Source: Marinilabiliaceae bacterium JC017 (GTDB taxonomy: Bacteria > Bacteroidota > Bacteroidia > Bacteroidales > Marinilabiliaceae). Taken from it: a DNA stretch of 39,249 nt. The translations under genes and the position numbers were made by a program. The notes under the pieces are model-generated. The model was not told where the DNA came from, ran no database searches, and worked only from the letters and a program-made list of their open reading frames with translations. Positions 1-7,859 of the stretch are shown one piece after another. The DNA lies in NCBI GenBank assembly GCA_004296775.1, contig RHGE01000010.1, forward strand, positions 1 through 39,249, read 5' to 3'. Numbering within the stretch: the first letter of the stretch is position 1; every line of letters starts with the position of its first letter.

Positions 1-137
1 TGGATGCCTCTATTAAAACCAAAAATCTATCACAGTAATTACTCAGCAAAACCGGGTTAAGAGGAACCGTATGCGGGAAAGCCGCTCGTGCGGGTCTGCG
101 GGGGAGCGGTGAGGTAACAAGCCGCTCTACCCGGAAC
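1..137 (+). mobile_element. Group II intron, 3' end only (domains V and VI)
   Basis: The DNA folds as the catalytic 3' end of a bacterial group II intron. Domain V is about 64-96: paired arms closed by a GAAA tetraloop at 77-80, with the usual two-base bulge region on the 3' arm. Domain VI is about 98-132: GAGCGG pairs with CCGCTC, and an unpaired TA interrupts the outer GGG/CCC pairing, so A129 is the likely branch point. The 3' splice site would then lie about 8 nt further on, after the AC at 136-137; this is inferred. The rest of the intron, including any reverse transcriptase/maturase gene, lies outside the window. Reading frames in 1-60 end in stops just before domain V, and I cannot tell which, if any, is the maturase C-terminus. 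Confidence 0.85.
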
Positions 138-243
138 ATGTTGTTCAAGTTGGATTATTGTCTATGTTGTTAATCGTACGGTGTGTATTATCTCATAATT
201 CAAGGAGTTATGAAGTTGCCAATGAGCTTGATATAAGTAGGTT

Positions 244-273
244 TATTGTCTATTATCTAACAATCTATTGTCC
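244..273 (+). repeat. Short copy of the ~50-bp dispersed intergenic repeat
   Basis: This copy contains TCTATTATCTAA and CAATCTATTG, matching the core of the repeat family best seen at 2279-2329, with an internal deletion. It lies between the intron end and the transpeptidase gene, in that gene's orientation. Confidence 0.4.
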
Positions 274-275
274 TG

Positions 276-339
276 TCAAAACAATCAGCTAAAGGCAATA
301 CCCCACGAAGTGGCTTTTTTCAGGCTTCTCCTGAAAAAG
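276..339 (+). repeat. Paired-hairpin intergenic repeat, copy 1
   Basis: The element has a small hairpin CCAC-GAA-GTGG (303-313), then a longer hairpin with arms TTTTTCAGG and CCTGAAAAA around a CTTCT loop. A second copy lies at 7634-7699. The stretch 138-600 around it holds no convincing gene; an open frame on the minus strand at 353-550 resembles nothing I recognise. Confidence 0.7.
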
Positions 340-600
340 AATAGGTTCTCTTTTAGTCAACAGTCAAAATTGAGGGAGATAGGAGTGAAATAAACCGGTT
401 GAGGGTAAACCATAGGTGTGGAAGTCCTGTTTTAATTGTAGGCTGTCTGTCGGAATTCAAAGCATTAATAATGGTGTAAAAAATGCAGAAATTGCTACCG
501 CTTTCTGCATTCTGATTGTACATTATACTATTGGTTGTTTGACCCGACAAGAAGTGTTATCATACCAAAGTTGAGGTGGATATATGTTAAAAGAGGATTG

Positions 601-2199
601 ATGGGACGCATTGGTTTAATAACGCTGTTACTTATACTTTTTACCAGTATCGGTTATTCCCCCACGGGATATGATCAGGTAGGAGACGTTTATTTGGTTA
701 GGGAAGCAAGTGGTGTTATCAAATCTATTTTAGCGGATAGTCTCAATGGCATCCATGACACCCTGGAGCATCCTAAATGGGTGGCTCACTATTATGAGGC
801 AAATAAGTATCATTCCATCTGGATGCATGACGATGCTAAGCTGGCACGCAGTTTCATAAAACAGTTATCAAATAGTTTGCATTACGGATTAATACCCGGA
901 TGCTATCCTATTGAGCACTTAAAGGATTACACAAGGCGGCTAGAGACGGAGAGAGAGGCATTCCGGCTGGCTGAGTTTGATATTCTGATGACACATACCA
1001 TCCTTCAGTTTTTGTCCCATTTGCGTTATGGCATGATAAAAACGATAGCCAGTGATTCGCTATTGTTGGCGGATCAGGAACTGATATCAGGGCTTCAACA
1101 GATAAAACGACCCGAAGACATTGAGCCGTTTTTGGAAGCCATTCAACCGCAATTCTTTCATTACCGCCAAATGCAGAATAATCTTACCAACCTGTTATCA
1201 GAGAGTGATCTGTTTAATTGGGATTTTGATCTGTTGGTGCTTAATCAAACAACTCTTAAAGTGCAGCGTCAATTATTGCATGCATTGCGATTCACGGGAT
1301 TCTTTCAGGGTGACATTGAAGCTGCCGTCAATGATTTTTCGTTTGTTCTGACCACTTACCAGCAAAGTAAAGGGCTTCCTGCTACTGGCCGGATTAATCT
1401 ATTTACATTATACCAGTTGGAGAATGATGCCGGGTTAGCTTTTCAGAAAGTGGCGCTTAACCTTGATCGGCTTCGTGCCAATCCGTTGGAAGGGGATGAT
1501 TACATCTGGATTAATATTCCGGGATTTCGATTGGCAGTGATAGAAGCAGGGCGGCCTCTTTTTTACAGTAAAGTAATCGTTGGTACGCCTTACCGGCAAA
1601 CACCTGAGCTAAGCACCAGGATCAGTACCATCACCACATATCCGGAGTGGTATGTGCCACGCAGAATTGCCTGGTATGAGATTTTGCCTTCGGTCAGGAA
1701 AAACCCATCTTATCTTGATCGCAAAAATTATTACCTGATAGACCGTGATGGTGATGTGGTTGATCATAATGAGGTTGACCTGGAAGGCTATTCCTATAGG
1801 GATTTTCCCTATCGGGTTATTCAAAGCAGTGGGACATGGAATGCGCTTGGAAAGGTAAAATTCTCCATCCCCAATACCAAATACATTTTTCTTCATGATA
1901 CCAATGCTCCAAAGCTTTTTAATAAAGAGGTTAGAACCTTTTCACATGGCTGTATCCGGCTGCAAAATCCGGTAAAGGTGGCTGAATATGTATTGAATGA
2001 GGAGGAGGAAATGGAGTTTCATGAAAATATGGAGGTACAATATCCTTGTTATATCAGGCTGCAAAGGAAAATCAGGTTATATACCCGCTACATTACCTGC
2101 GAGGCTGATTCGGAGCTGCAATTCAACTTTTATGATGATGTGTATAAAAAAGATGGGGAATATTTACCATTCTTTAAACCTCAATTATCCATCAGGTGA
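601..2199 (+). CDS. L,D-transpeptidase, YcbB/LdtD-like (YkuD domain)
   Basis: This is a periplasmic enzyme that forms 3,3 (L,D) cross-links in peptidoglycan or anchors proteins to it. The open frame begins further upstream at a TTG (535). ATG601 was chosen because a hydrophobic signal sequence follows at once (residues 1-20) and an AGAGGA motif precedes it. The 532-residue product has an alpha-helical scaffold, then a peptidoglycan-binding-like segment ending in KGLPATGRIN, then a YkuD catalytic domain from about residue 300. The active-site motif SHGCIRL is intact, with nucleophile Cys451. The order scaffold, binding domain, then YkuD matches the E. coli YcbB/LdtD family. The protein ends about 80 residues after the active site, with a short extension I do not recognise. 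The gene appears monocistronic; a strong hairpin follows at 2364. Confidence 0.88.
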   Translation: MGRIGLITLLLILFTSIGYSPTGYDQVGDVYLVREASGVIKSILADSLNGIHDTLEHPKWVAHYYEANKYHSIWMHDDAKLARSFIKQLSNSLHYGLIPGCYPIEHLKDYTRRLETEREAFRLAEFDILMTHTILQFLSHLRYGMIKTIASDSLLLADQELISGLQQIKRPEDIEPFLEAIQPQFFHYRQMQNNLTNLLSESDLFNWDFDLLVLNQTTLKVQRQLLHALRFTGFFQGDIEAAVNDFSFVLTTYQQSKGLPATGRINLFTLYQLENDAGLAFQKVALNLDRLRANPLEGDDYIWINIPGFRLAVIEAGRPLFYSKVIVGTPYRQTPELSTRISTITTYPEWYVPRRIAWYEILPSVRKNPSYLDRKNYYLIDRDGDVVDHNEVDLEGYSYRDFPYRVIQSSGTWNALGKVKFSIPNTKYIFLHDTNAPKLFNKEVRTFSHGCIRLQNPVKVAEYVLNEEEEMEFHENMEVQYPCYIRLQRKIRLYTRYITCEADSELQFNFYDDVYKKDGEYLPFFKPQLSIR

Positions 2200-2278
2200 G
2201 GGGGCGTATCATGGTGATGACCTTACAGAAGGAAGGATAGAAGGTGCTGATCTTCTATTGTTTGAAATGCTCTAAGAT

Positions 2279-2329
2279 CAGATGTAAATCAATCTCCTAT
2301 TTGTTATCTAAAATCTAACGATCTATTGA
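2279..2329 (+). repeat. ~50-bp dispersed intergenic repeat
   Basis: A good reference copy: CAGATGTAAATC, then a pyrimidine-rich link, then TTATCTAAAATCTAACGATC. Related copies lie at 3915-3964, 14691-14740, 14973-15012 and, inverted, at 6222-6261, 14234-14260 and 18821-18871. Confidence 0.6.
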
Positions 2330-2363
2330 GAAAGGTACCTGCTAAATACCATGGTCGGGACAC

Positions 2364-2402
2364 CTTCGGATCAACTCCGCTAACAGCGGAGTTGATCCGA
2401 AG
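2364..2402 (+). terminator. Perfect 17-bp hairpin between convergent genes
   Basis: CTTCGGATCAACTCCGC and its exact reverse complement flank a TAACA loop. It lies between two convergent transpeptidase genes (ends at 2199 and 2613). No T-run follows on either strand, so it is not a textbook intrinsic terminator. It may stop or protect both transcripts, or be part of a repeat element. Confidence 0.5.
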
Positions 2403-2470
2403 CAGGTACGTTGCAGGTACGTTGCAGGTACGTTGCAGATCCGAAGCAGGTACGTAATAAACAGGTACTT
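2402..2470 (+). repeat. 11-bp tandem repeat attached to the hairpin
   Basis: Three perfect copies of GCAGGTACGTT (2402-2412, 2413-2423, 2424-2434) follow directly from the hairpin's right arm. Then a second GATCCGAAGCAGGTACGT appears, duplicating the last part of the hairpin and the first repeat. A degenerate ACAGGTACTT closes the tract. The rest of 2200-2612 holds one dispersed repeat and nothing else I can name. Confidence 0.75.
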
Positions 2471-2612
2471 TAAAACAGTCTATTCGTAGACCGAAACATC
2501 AATGCTGAGACTCGATTGAAACGAATTCTTTTGATGTGAATTAACTGGGTAGATGCCTGTTTATTTATGTGTTGTTAATGCGAATGAAGGGTTGATTCCT
2601 TTCGGGGCTTAC

Positions 2613-3353
2613 TTAATTCAACTTTATACTTGTGTCATTACTGTAGGAAAGGGAGGGATGATATAGAAACAGACAGCTTCCGTTTTTTATCAGGTCAATA
2701 ACTTCCTTGCTGATCTCGTAGGAGAGGGCAGGACAGCCAAAACTTCGGCCCAGGCGCCCATATTTTTGAATGTATTTTTCGCTCACATAATTGGCCCCAT
2801 GAATGACAATGGCGCGTTCGCGTGCTTTGTCATTGCGTCCTTTTTCCAGTCCGTCGATCCGTAGGGAATAGCCATGCTTTCCCTGGTATGTTTCGCTGGT
2901 TTTATAAAAACCCAGGCTACTTTGGAGCGAGTGCTTAATATTGGAAAATTTTTTGGCATACTGAAGCCCGGTGTTTTTCCCATGGGCTACATATGTTTGC
3001 AGTAACAGTTTGGTGTTTTTTACATCAATAATATACAGACGCTTCTCTTTTGATGGTTTCGAGAAGTCCACGATGGTGATGATAGAATCGTTTATCAATT
3101 GATTTTTTTCTTGCAGATAGGCCTGTCCTTTAAGTGCATATTGAAGAACGTTGTCTGCTAATGATGGACAATTGAATAGTTCTGAAACAGGCATGATACC
3201 TGCATCAATAAGGTGGTTGTCGTCTGTTTTTACCGGCTTGGTGTCTTCGGATTGAATCTTTGGAGTAAATAGAAGAATAAAAATCGCTGTAGTGGCGATC
3301 ATCTTGTAGTTTGATATAACACGTCCCATTAACTGTTCCTTTTCCCTGCTCAT
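2613..3353 (-). CDS. Murein L,D-transpeptidase catalytic domain protein (YkuD_2)
   Basis: A secreted L,D-transpeptidase-like protein of the YkuD_2 type, acting on peptidoglycan. The start at 3353 is supported by an unusually good Shine-Dalgarno (AAAGGAGG) a few bases upstream; MGRV at codon 9 is an alternative. A hydrophobic export segment covers about residues 17-33. The catalytic region shows VIHGAN (His185) and SFGCPALS (Cys207), the His/Cys pair expected for YkuD-type active sites, although the consensus SHGC is SFGC here, as is usual in this subfamily. At 246 residues the length is normal. The gene converges on the YcbB-like gene at 601-2199, so the locus carries two distinct L,D-transpeptidase classes. 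A lytic or otherwise altered role cannot be excluded. Confidence 0.85.
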   Translation of the reverse strand: MSREKEQLMGRVISNYKMIATTAIFILLFTPKIQSEDTKPVKTDDNHLIDAGIMPVSELFNCPSLADNVLQYALKGQAYLQEKNQLINDSIITIVDFSKPSKEKRLYIIDVKNTKLLLQTYVAHGKNTGLQYAKKFSNIKHSLQSSLGFYKTSETYQGKHGYSLRIDGLEKGRNDKARERAIVIHGANYVSEKYIQKYGRLGRSFGCPALSYEISKEVIDLIKNGSCLFLYHPSLSYSNDTSIKLN

Positions 3354-3536
3354 CTGCCCTCCTTTAAAATTAATGTATGTGTAAGGTGCTCTTTCTTAGT
3401 GGATGGATACGTGATGATTGGCAAAAGGTTCCAAAATAATTTTGTCTCTTCTTCAATGTGTAGGCCAATCACTGAATGCATCTTCTTCTTTAAATGATAT
3501 ATCTTTGGCATCGAAGGGGACAAAAATAGAAAAAAC

Positions 3537-3818
3537 ATGTCAGATTCAAAGAAGACGATTAAAACTCTTACGCTCAATGTTTCGGAGCGAAATGTCAGCC
3601 TGGATGTGCCGGCAGTCACTAAAAAGATCTTTTTCGAGGTGTCCAGAAGCGATTGTCGAGATGTGCTATTGGAAGTGGTTGATCAACAGGGGCGTGCAAA
3701 AGGAAAGCCACTCGATAAGCAGCTGCCGGAAATAAAAGGAGTGGGAGTGTCTGTTCTGCGATTTATGATGAACGATTTTAGCACCCGGCCTATTACCATT
3801 ACCGTTTCATTTAAATAG
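3537..3818 (+). CDS. Small hypothetical protein (93 residues)
   Basis: Function unknown. The product has no signal peptide or membrane segment and alternates hydrophobic and polar residues in short runs (KTLTLNVSERNVSLDV, DVLLEVVDQQG, PITITVSFK), which suggests a small beta-sandwich or barrel. It is transcribed divergently from the YkuD_2 transpeptidase start at 3353 and lies upstream of the NlpC/P60-like lipoprotein. Two overlapping frames (3418-3735 on plus, 3350-3619 on minus) were judged shadows because their translations are low in complexity and rich in Ser, Arg and Cys. The choice of frame rests on composition only. Confidence 0.55.
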   Translation: MSDSKKTIKTLTLNVSERNVSLDVPAVTKKIFFEVSRSDCRDVLLEVVDQQGRAKGKPLDKQLPEIKGVGVSVLRFMMNDFSTRPITITVSFK

Positions 3819-3914
3819 GATCAGGAGGAATAGGCGTTTGTTTGGTTTTGTAATTGCTTGGTCGATAACTAGTGTCTTTCAGCCGGTAAAAACTTCTGAG
3901 GTATTGCAAATGAC

Positions 3915-3964
3915 CAGATGTAAATCAGTCTCAGATCTATTATCTCAATTCTCATAATCTATCA
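3915..3964 (+). repeat. ~50-bp dispersed repeat abutting a start codon
   Basis: CAGATGTAAATCAGTCTC, then TATTATCTC, then ATAATCTATCA. This copy ends two bases before the ATG of the lipoprotein gene at 3966 and runs in the same direction, so it supplies most of that gene's 5' leader. Confidence 0.6.
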
Positions 3965-3965
3965 A

Positions 3966-4610
3966 ATGAAGACATTTAATATTATTTTCTCTGTTATTAT
4001 TTTTTTTATCCTTTTGGACTGCTGCAATCAGCCAAAAACTTTTAGCCTGCAAACGGGTGATATCCTGTTTCGTGGAAGTTTGCATTCATCATTGTCCAGG
4101 GCAATTGATGAGGTTACTCAAACGGCGAATGAGACGCACTATACACATATGGGGATAGTAGTAAAAGAGAATGATACCGTATGGGTGTATCATGCAGCCC
4201 CAAAGAAAGGGGTGGCTAAGGAGACATTGGGACAATTTAAGGGCGCAAGAATAGATTCCCTGTTGGTAGTGGCCTACAGGTTTAAAAAGGAATACCAACA
4301 TCTTTTACCAAAGGCAGTAGTGAAAGCACGGAACCTGGTGGGGGAACCCTACAATTATAGTTATGTACTGGAAGATGAGGGATTCTACTGTTCCGAATAC
4401 GTCTATCAGCTCTTTGTCACCGATTCAATTTTCAAACTTAATCCCATGACTTTTAAAGATACTTCGGGTATTTTTCATTCCGGCTGGGTGAAGCATTATC
4501 AGGATTTAGGGATGGAGATACCAGAGGGTAAACCGGGTTGTAATCCAAATGGTATGGCTGCCAATGATAAGTTGATTATATTAGGTGCTTTGAATCCTAA
4601 TAATCAATAA
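3966..4610 (+). CDS. YiiX/YebB-like permuted NlpC/P60 cysteine hydrolase, lipoprotein
   Basis: A predicted lipoprotein hydrolase of the permuted NlpC/P60 (peptidase C92-like) family. The N-terminus is a short lipoprotein signal, with the lipobox ending LLDC (Cys19, Cys20 next to it). The family pattern is clear: TGDILFRG near residues 30-37, THMGIVV with His61, and FYCSEYVYQLF with Cys142 late in the chain, the order opposite to classical NlpC/P60. Members cleave amide or thioester bonds in cell-wall or lipid-linked substrates, but the substrate here is unknown. Length (214) is normal. It lies 10 nt upstream of the PD40 lipoprotein gene, so the two are probably co-transcribed. Being near two L,D-transpeptidases, it may act on the envelope; this is inference. 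Confidence 0.82.
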   Translation: MKTFNIIFSVIIFFILLDCCNQPKTFSLQTGDILFRGSLHSSLSRAIDEVTQTANETHYTHMGIVVKENDTVWVYHAAPKKGVAKETLGQFKGARIDSLLVVAYRFKKEYQHLLPKAVVKARNLVGEPYNYSYVLEDEGFYCSEYVYQLFVTDSIFKLNPMTFKDTSGIFHSGWVKHYQDLGMEIPEGKPGCNPNGMAANDKLIILGALNPNNQ

Positions 4611-4620
4611 GCCCGTTGTT

Positions 4621-5658
4621 ATGAAAAATTCTATTGTCCTGCTTGTTGTTGCATTATTTGTTTATGGTTGTAATCTTGATCAATCTAAAACATCATATTT
4701 GGAAGGAGTGAAAGGGCCCTATCTGGGGCAGTCATTACCTGGTACTGAACCGGTGTTGTTTGCTCCCGGTATTGTTAACACCGGGAAATTTACTCGCGAC
4801 CTGACAATGACGCCGGAAGGGGATGAGATCTATTATTCGGTATGTGGTCCTGGTTTTCGCTTTTGTACTATCATGGTTACGAAAAAGGAAGGTGAGCGAT
4901 GGATAAAACCTGAGGTGGCTTTCTTTGCCAGAGATCCGAAATTTAAATACATAGAACCGTTTATTGCGCCCGACGGAAAGCACTTGTTTTACGTCTCCAA
5001 CCAGTCAGTAACGGGCGATAGTATTCCCAAGGATTATGATATTTGGGTGTTGGATCGGACGGATAACGGATGGTCAGCACCCAGAAACCTTGGAGCACCG
5101 GTAAATACCGCGGGTGATGAATTTTTTCCTTCCCTTACTAAAGATGGTACCATTTATTACACCAGTGAAACGGAAGGGGCCGAAGGCGTTATTTTGTGTT
5201 CAAGGTGGAATGGTGAGGCTTTTGCAACACCCGACTCACTGCCCCGGCAGGTAAATTGCGGGCAAGCGCGCTATAATGCTTTAATCTCACCTGATGAAGA
5301 CTTTCTGATACAGGGTGTGTGGGGGATGGCTGACACCAGGGGCGGAACAGATTATTACATTATCTTTCGAAATGAGAAGGATGAATGGTCTTTACCGGTA
5401 AATATGGGAGATCAAATGAATACGACGGAGGGCCATGAGTATGCTGCCACCTTATCACCCGACAGTAAATATATCTTTTTCATGTCTGACCGTAACAATC
5501 CTGATTTATTTGAACCAGGGGCCTCATTAACTGCTGAGCGTATTAATAAAGCCTATCAAACCCCGGGTAATGGAATGCCTTCTATCTATTGGATGAATGC
5601 TTCCTTTATTACTGCGCTGAAAGCGAAGGTGCAATGGGAGGAACCAAGATTGCAATAA
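4621..5658 (+). CDS. PD40/TolB-like beta-propeller lipoprotein
   Basis: A predicted envelope lipoprotein with a WD40-like PD40 propeller. The signal peptide ends in the lipobox VYGC (Cys17). At least four propeller blades are recognisable by the motif S/A-PDG-x-x-hydrophobic-F/Y: TMTPEGDEIYYS, FIAPDGKHLFYVSN, LISPDEDFLIQG and LSPDSKYIFFMSDRN. Such domains bind proteins or glycans, and no catalytic residues are evident. It starts 10 nt after the hydrolase gene at 3966-4610 and probably shares its transcript. Exact role unknown. Confidence 0.8.
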   Translation: MKNSIVLLVVALFVYGCNLDQSKTSYLEGVKGPYLGQSLPGTEPVLFAPGIVNTGKFTRDLTMTPEGDEIYYSVCGPGFRFCTIMVTKKEGERWIKPEVAFFARDPKFKYIEPFIAPDGKHLFYVSNQSVTGDSIPKDYDIWVLDRTDNGWSAPRNLGAPVNTAGDEFFPSLTKDGTIYYTSETEGAEGVILCSRWNGEAFATPDSLPRQVNCGQARYNALISPDEDFLIQGVWGMADTRGGTDYYIIFRNEKDEWSLPVNMGDQMNTTEGHEYAATLSPDSKYIFFMSDRNNPDLFEPGASLTAERINKAYQTPGNGMPSIYWMNASFITALKAKVQWEEPRLQ

Positions 5659-5797
5659 ATCACTCATGTTCTTTGGAATGGATTGTCGGGGGATAGTTGT
5701 CAGGAAATCCTTTTAAAATCTGGCATCCATCATTTTCTAATTGGTAGAATCATCCATACTTTTGTACCATTCTTGGGGGAGATTTAATTTTTTAAAT

Positions 5798-6226
5798 ATG
5801 TATAATTTTCAGGGTTCTATTGGACGCCTTGCCGGCGAGGTGTCTCGAAATATAGGAAAGGTGCTTGTGCAGGCATTCAATAACAATGGATATGATATTA
5901 CGGCAAGAGAATGGGTGGTTCTTGCATATATTACCAATAACAAAGGAATTAATCAGAATGCACTTTGCAAGGTGATTAATATGGATAAAGTGGCAGTAAA
6001 AAGGGTTGTGGATATTCTGGAAAAAAAGAAATTGGTTAGTCGAAAAGTAAACCAGGCAGATCGTCGTCATTACCAACTGGAGTTGACTACGAAAGGGGAA
6101 AGTACCTATGTGGTATTGGCCGAGATGGCGAAGCTGGTGATTGAGCAAAGTACCAATGGGGTTTCCGGAGAGGAGATGACTAATTGTTTGACTGTTCTGA
6201 ATAGGATAAATGGTAATATGAAATAG
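5798..6226 (+). CDS. MarR-family transcriptional regulator
   Basis: A dimeric winged-helix DNA-binding regulator. The open frame could begin at a TTG (5741), but ATG5798 gives the usual MarR length (142 residues) and a normal first helix. Visible parts: the N-terminal dimerisation helix, ITAREWVVLAYI, the recognition region INQNALCKVINMDKVAVKRVVDILEKK, and the wing DRRHYQLELTTKG. The C-terminal helix completes the dimer interface. It is separated from the upstream lipoprotein gene by 139 nt, so it may have its own promoter. The ligand and target are not apparent. An inverted copy of the dispersed repeat overlaps its stop codon. Confidence 0.88.
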   Translation: MYNFQGSIGRLAGEVSRNIGKVLVQAFNNNGYDITAREWVVLAYITNNKGINQNALCKVINMDKVAVKRVVDILEKKKLVSRKVNQADRRHYQLELTTKGESTYVVLAEMAKLVIEQSTNGVSGEEMTNCLTVLNRINGNMK

Positions 6227-6261
6227 ATTGTTAGAGCTTAGATGATAGACGTTAGAGAGAG
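6222..6261 (-). repeat. ~50-bp dispersed repeat (inverted copy) at the marR stop
   Basis: On the minus strand this reads as a diverged copy of the family, with TCTAACGTCTATCATCTAAG and CTCTAACAATCTATT. It overlaps the last codons of the MarR gene. Confidence 0.45.
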
Positions 6262-6624
6262 TAACATGTGGTTCTTTTATCGGGTTATGCAAGTCTTGGC
6301 GATCAAATAATCACAAAAGTTTAACTAGCAATTGGTTCGTATCAGGTTTGTTATTTATTGACATTTTCCATATGTATTTAACGCCTATAAAGTTTGCTTT
6401 GCAAGCATTTTGTCAACTGCGAATTTATCGAATTATACGAATTGCTTTTCGACGAAAAGCTCATAAAACCACGTAGTGGTTTAAAATTCGTTTAATTCGC
6501 GGTTGAAACAACAGTAAATGTAATTTACTCATAATCAATTAGTGTTTTATAAGACATGGGGAACTTCAGTTATTTAGAACCTAATGATCTGAGAAATAAT
6601 GTCGGATAGCTAAAATCAGTAGCG
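6262..6624. other. Intergenic, AT-rich, several small palindromes
   Basis: No gene is seen. Small palindromes include CTTTTCGACGAAAAG near 6443-6457 and AAACCACGTAGTGGTTT near 6467-6483; the latter resembles the small hairpin of the repeat at 303-313. The words GCGAATT and AATTCGC flank this block in opposite orientation, hinting at a small inverted element. Confidence 0.45.
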
Positions 6625-7404
6625 ATGACAGGAAACAGAATTGAGAATATTAAAGCCGCCTTAAAACTCTTCGATGGTTGTGAATTTGATATTCGAATGA
6701 GCGAAGATAGAATTCCGGTTCTTTATCACGATGCATCCATTAATGGTACCTTGATATGTGAAACTCGATTTGAAGACTTTCGTGGGCTGGAGACGTTGGA
6801 GCAGTTGCTTGGGGATAGGGAAATTGTTGACTTGGTGAATCAATCAGGTAAGAAATTAGTGATTGAAGTCAAAGAAGATCTGTTTGTACACAAAGATAAC
6901 TCCGGCCAGGCTGCAAAATCAGTGGCACAAATCATAGAAGAAGTAGTAAATAAGTCGGAGATAAACGTTGAAAACCTCTTCGTTATCTCTTTCTGCGCAC
7001 CAATTCTGAGGTGGTTTCGAGGTATCCGCACGTTGCTCATTATCCCCTACATTAACTGTTCGCCAAAGATTTCCTGTTTCAACGGGGAAGGAAAATGTCG
7101 GTTGACGCCTAAAACCATTTGGATGATGTGTCGGTCGTTAAAAGCACATGTCAAGGACGCTCAAAACATCGGGTGTAGTGGCTTACTCTTCTCTAATCGC
7201 TTTCTTAAAGGATTCTTTTCCCTTTTTCAACCTTCCCTGGAGCAATTGTTATCTGTTACAGACAGTGGTTTTATATTAGGCACCAATGCTAAAGATGAAA
7301 AGGAAGAGGAGGCTTATAAACAGTTGTGGGTGATAACAGATATCAAGACGGCTAAAGTAATAGAACAGCGAGCCGGGCTGTTAATTAGTCACCGGGGTGT
7401 TTAG
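6625..7404 (+). CDS. Glycerophosphodiester phosphodiesterase-like protein lacking strand 1
   Basis: The product (259 residues) aligns by eye with the GDPD TIM-barrel family from the first helix onward: ENIKAALKLFDGCEFDIRMSEDRIPVLYHD corresponds to the ENT-x-AAF, E-x-D, then H-D core, and LVIEVKE supplies the next acidic strand. The family's first strand with the catalytic HRG lies normally 10-15 residues before ENT. It is absent, because the only Met is at 6625 and an in-frame stop sits at 6607. The last strand ends GLLISHRGV where homologues have GIITDRP. Without the first His the enzyme may be inactive. It could be a degraded gene, although no internal stop is present. Its neighbours are repeat-rich intergenic DNA, and no operon partner is seen. 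Confidence 0.6.
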   Translation: MTGNRIENIKAALKLFDGCEFDIRMSEDRIPVLYHDASINGTLICETRFEDFRGLETLEQLLGDREIVDLVNQSGKKLVIEVKEDLFVHKDNSGQAAKSVAQIIEEVVNKSEINVENLFVISFCAPILRWFRGIRTLLIIPYINCSPKISCFNGEGKCRLTPKTIWMMCRSLKAHVKDAQNIGCSGLLFSNRFLKGFFSLFQPSLEQLLSVTDSGFILGTNAKDEKEEEAYKQLWVITDIKTAKVIEQRAGLLISHRGV

Positions 7405-7633
7405 GAGTTTAGGCAGCAACTTTTACCAGCATGTTGTTCAAATTGGAAGGAAAAATATAGAGAGGCTAGAGGTCAGAAGTTAGAGAGGGGAAATAGATTG
7501 AAACACTTATAGATAAATGGAGATACATAGAAACAGATAGAAATATTTTGAAGCAACCTGTACTTACCAAAGAACAATCTCAACTTCCAATTGATGAAGA
7601 ATCTCTGCGTCTCAGCGGTGTATAATGAATCTT

Positions 7634-7699
7634 GTTAAAACAACAAATCAAAGGTAACACCCCTCGTAGAGGCTTTTTTCAGGCTACTCCTGAAAAAAC
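7634..7699 (+). repeat. Paired-hairpin intergenic repeat, copy 2
   Basis: Matches 276-339. The small hairpin is CCTC-GTA-GAGG here, against CCAC-GAA-GTGG in copy 1, a paired substitution that keeps the stem. The second hairpin has arms TTTTTTCAGG and CCTGAAAAAA around CTACT. Confidence 0.7.
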
Positions 7700-7859
7700 A
7701 TAGTATCTTATCAGTGATATTCGTGTATTTTTCGGCAGACTATTATGTATTCGGTTATGCATCTTGATACTAATATTTTAGGGCTTTTCTGGCTTGTCCA
7801 GGTTAGGTTTTATTAGTCTGAGTCCGATTTTAAATTATTGGATATCAATTTTATTTAAT

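Noticed and set aside
1-60. C-terminus of the intron-encoded reverse transcriptase
   Set aside because: Two frames give short peptides ending in stops, but neither is long enough to recognise as a maturase end.
353-550. Small gene on the minus strand
   Set aside because: No recognisable motif, and it lies in the leader region of the transpeptidase gene.
3418-3735. Alternative plus-strand gene overlapping 3537-3818
   Set aside because: Its translation is Ser/Arg/Cys-rich and typical of an out-of-frame reading; the 3537 frame has protein-like hydrophobic periodicity.
6625-7404. Naturally circularly permuted GDPD with strand 1 moved to the C-terminus
   Set aside because: The C-terminal GLLISHRGV aligns with the normal final strand GIITDRP of the family, so all of strands 2-8 are in standard order and only strand 1 is absent. 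The HRG there may be chance; kept only as a weak idea.
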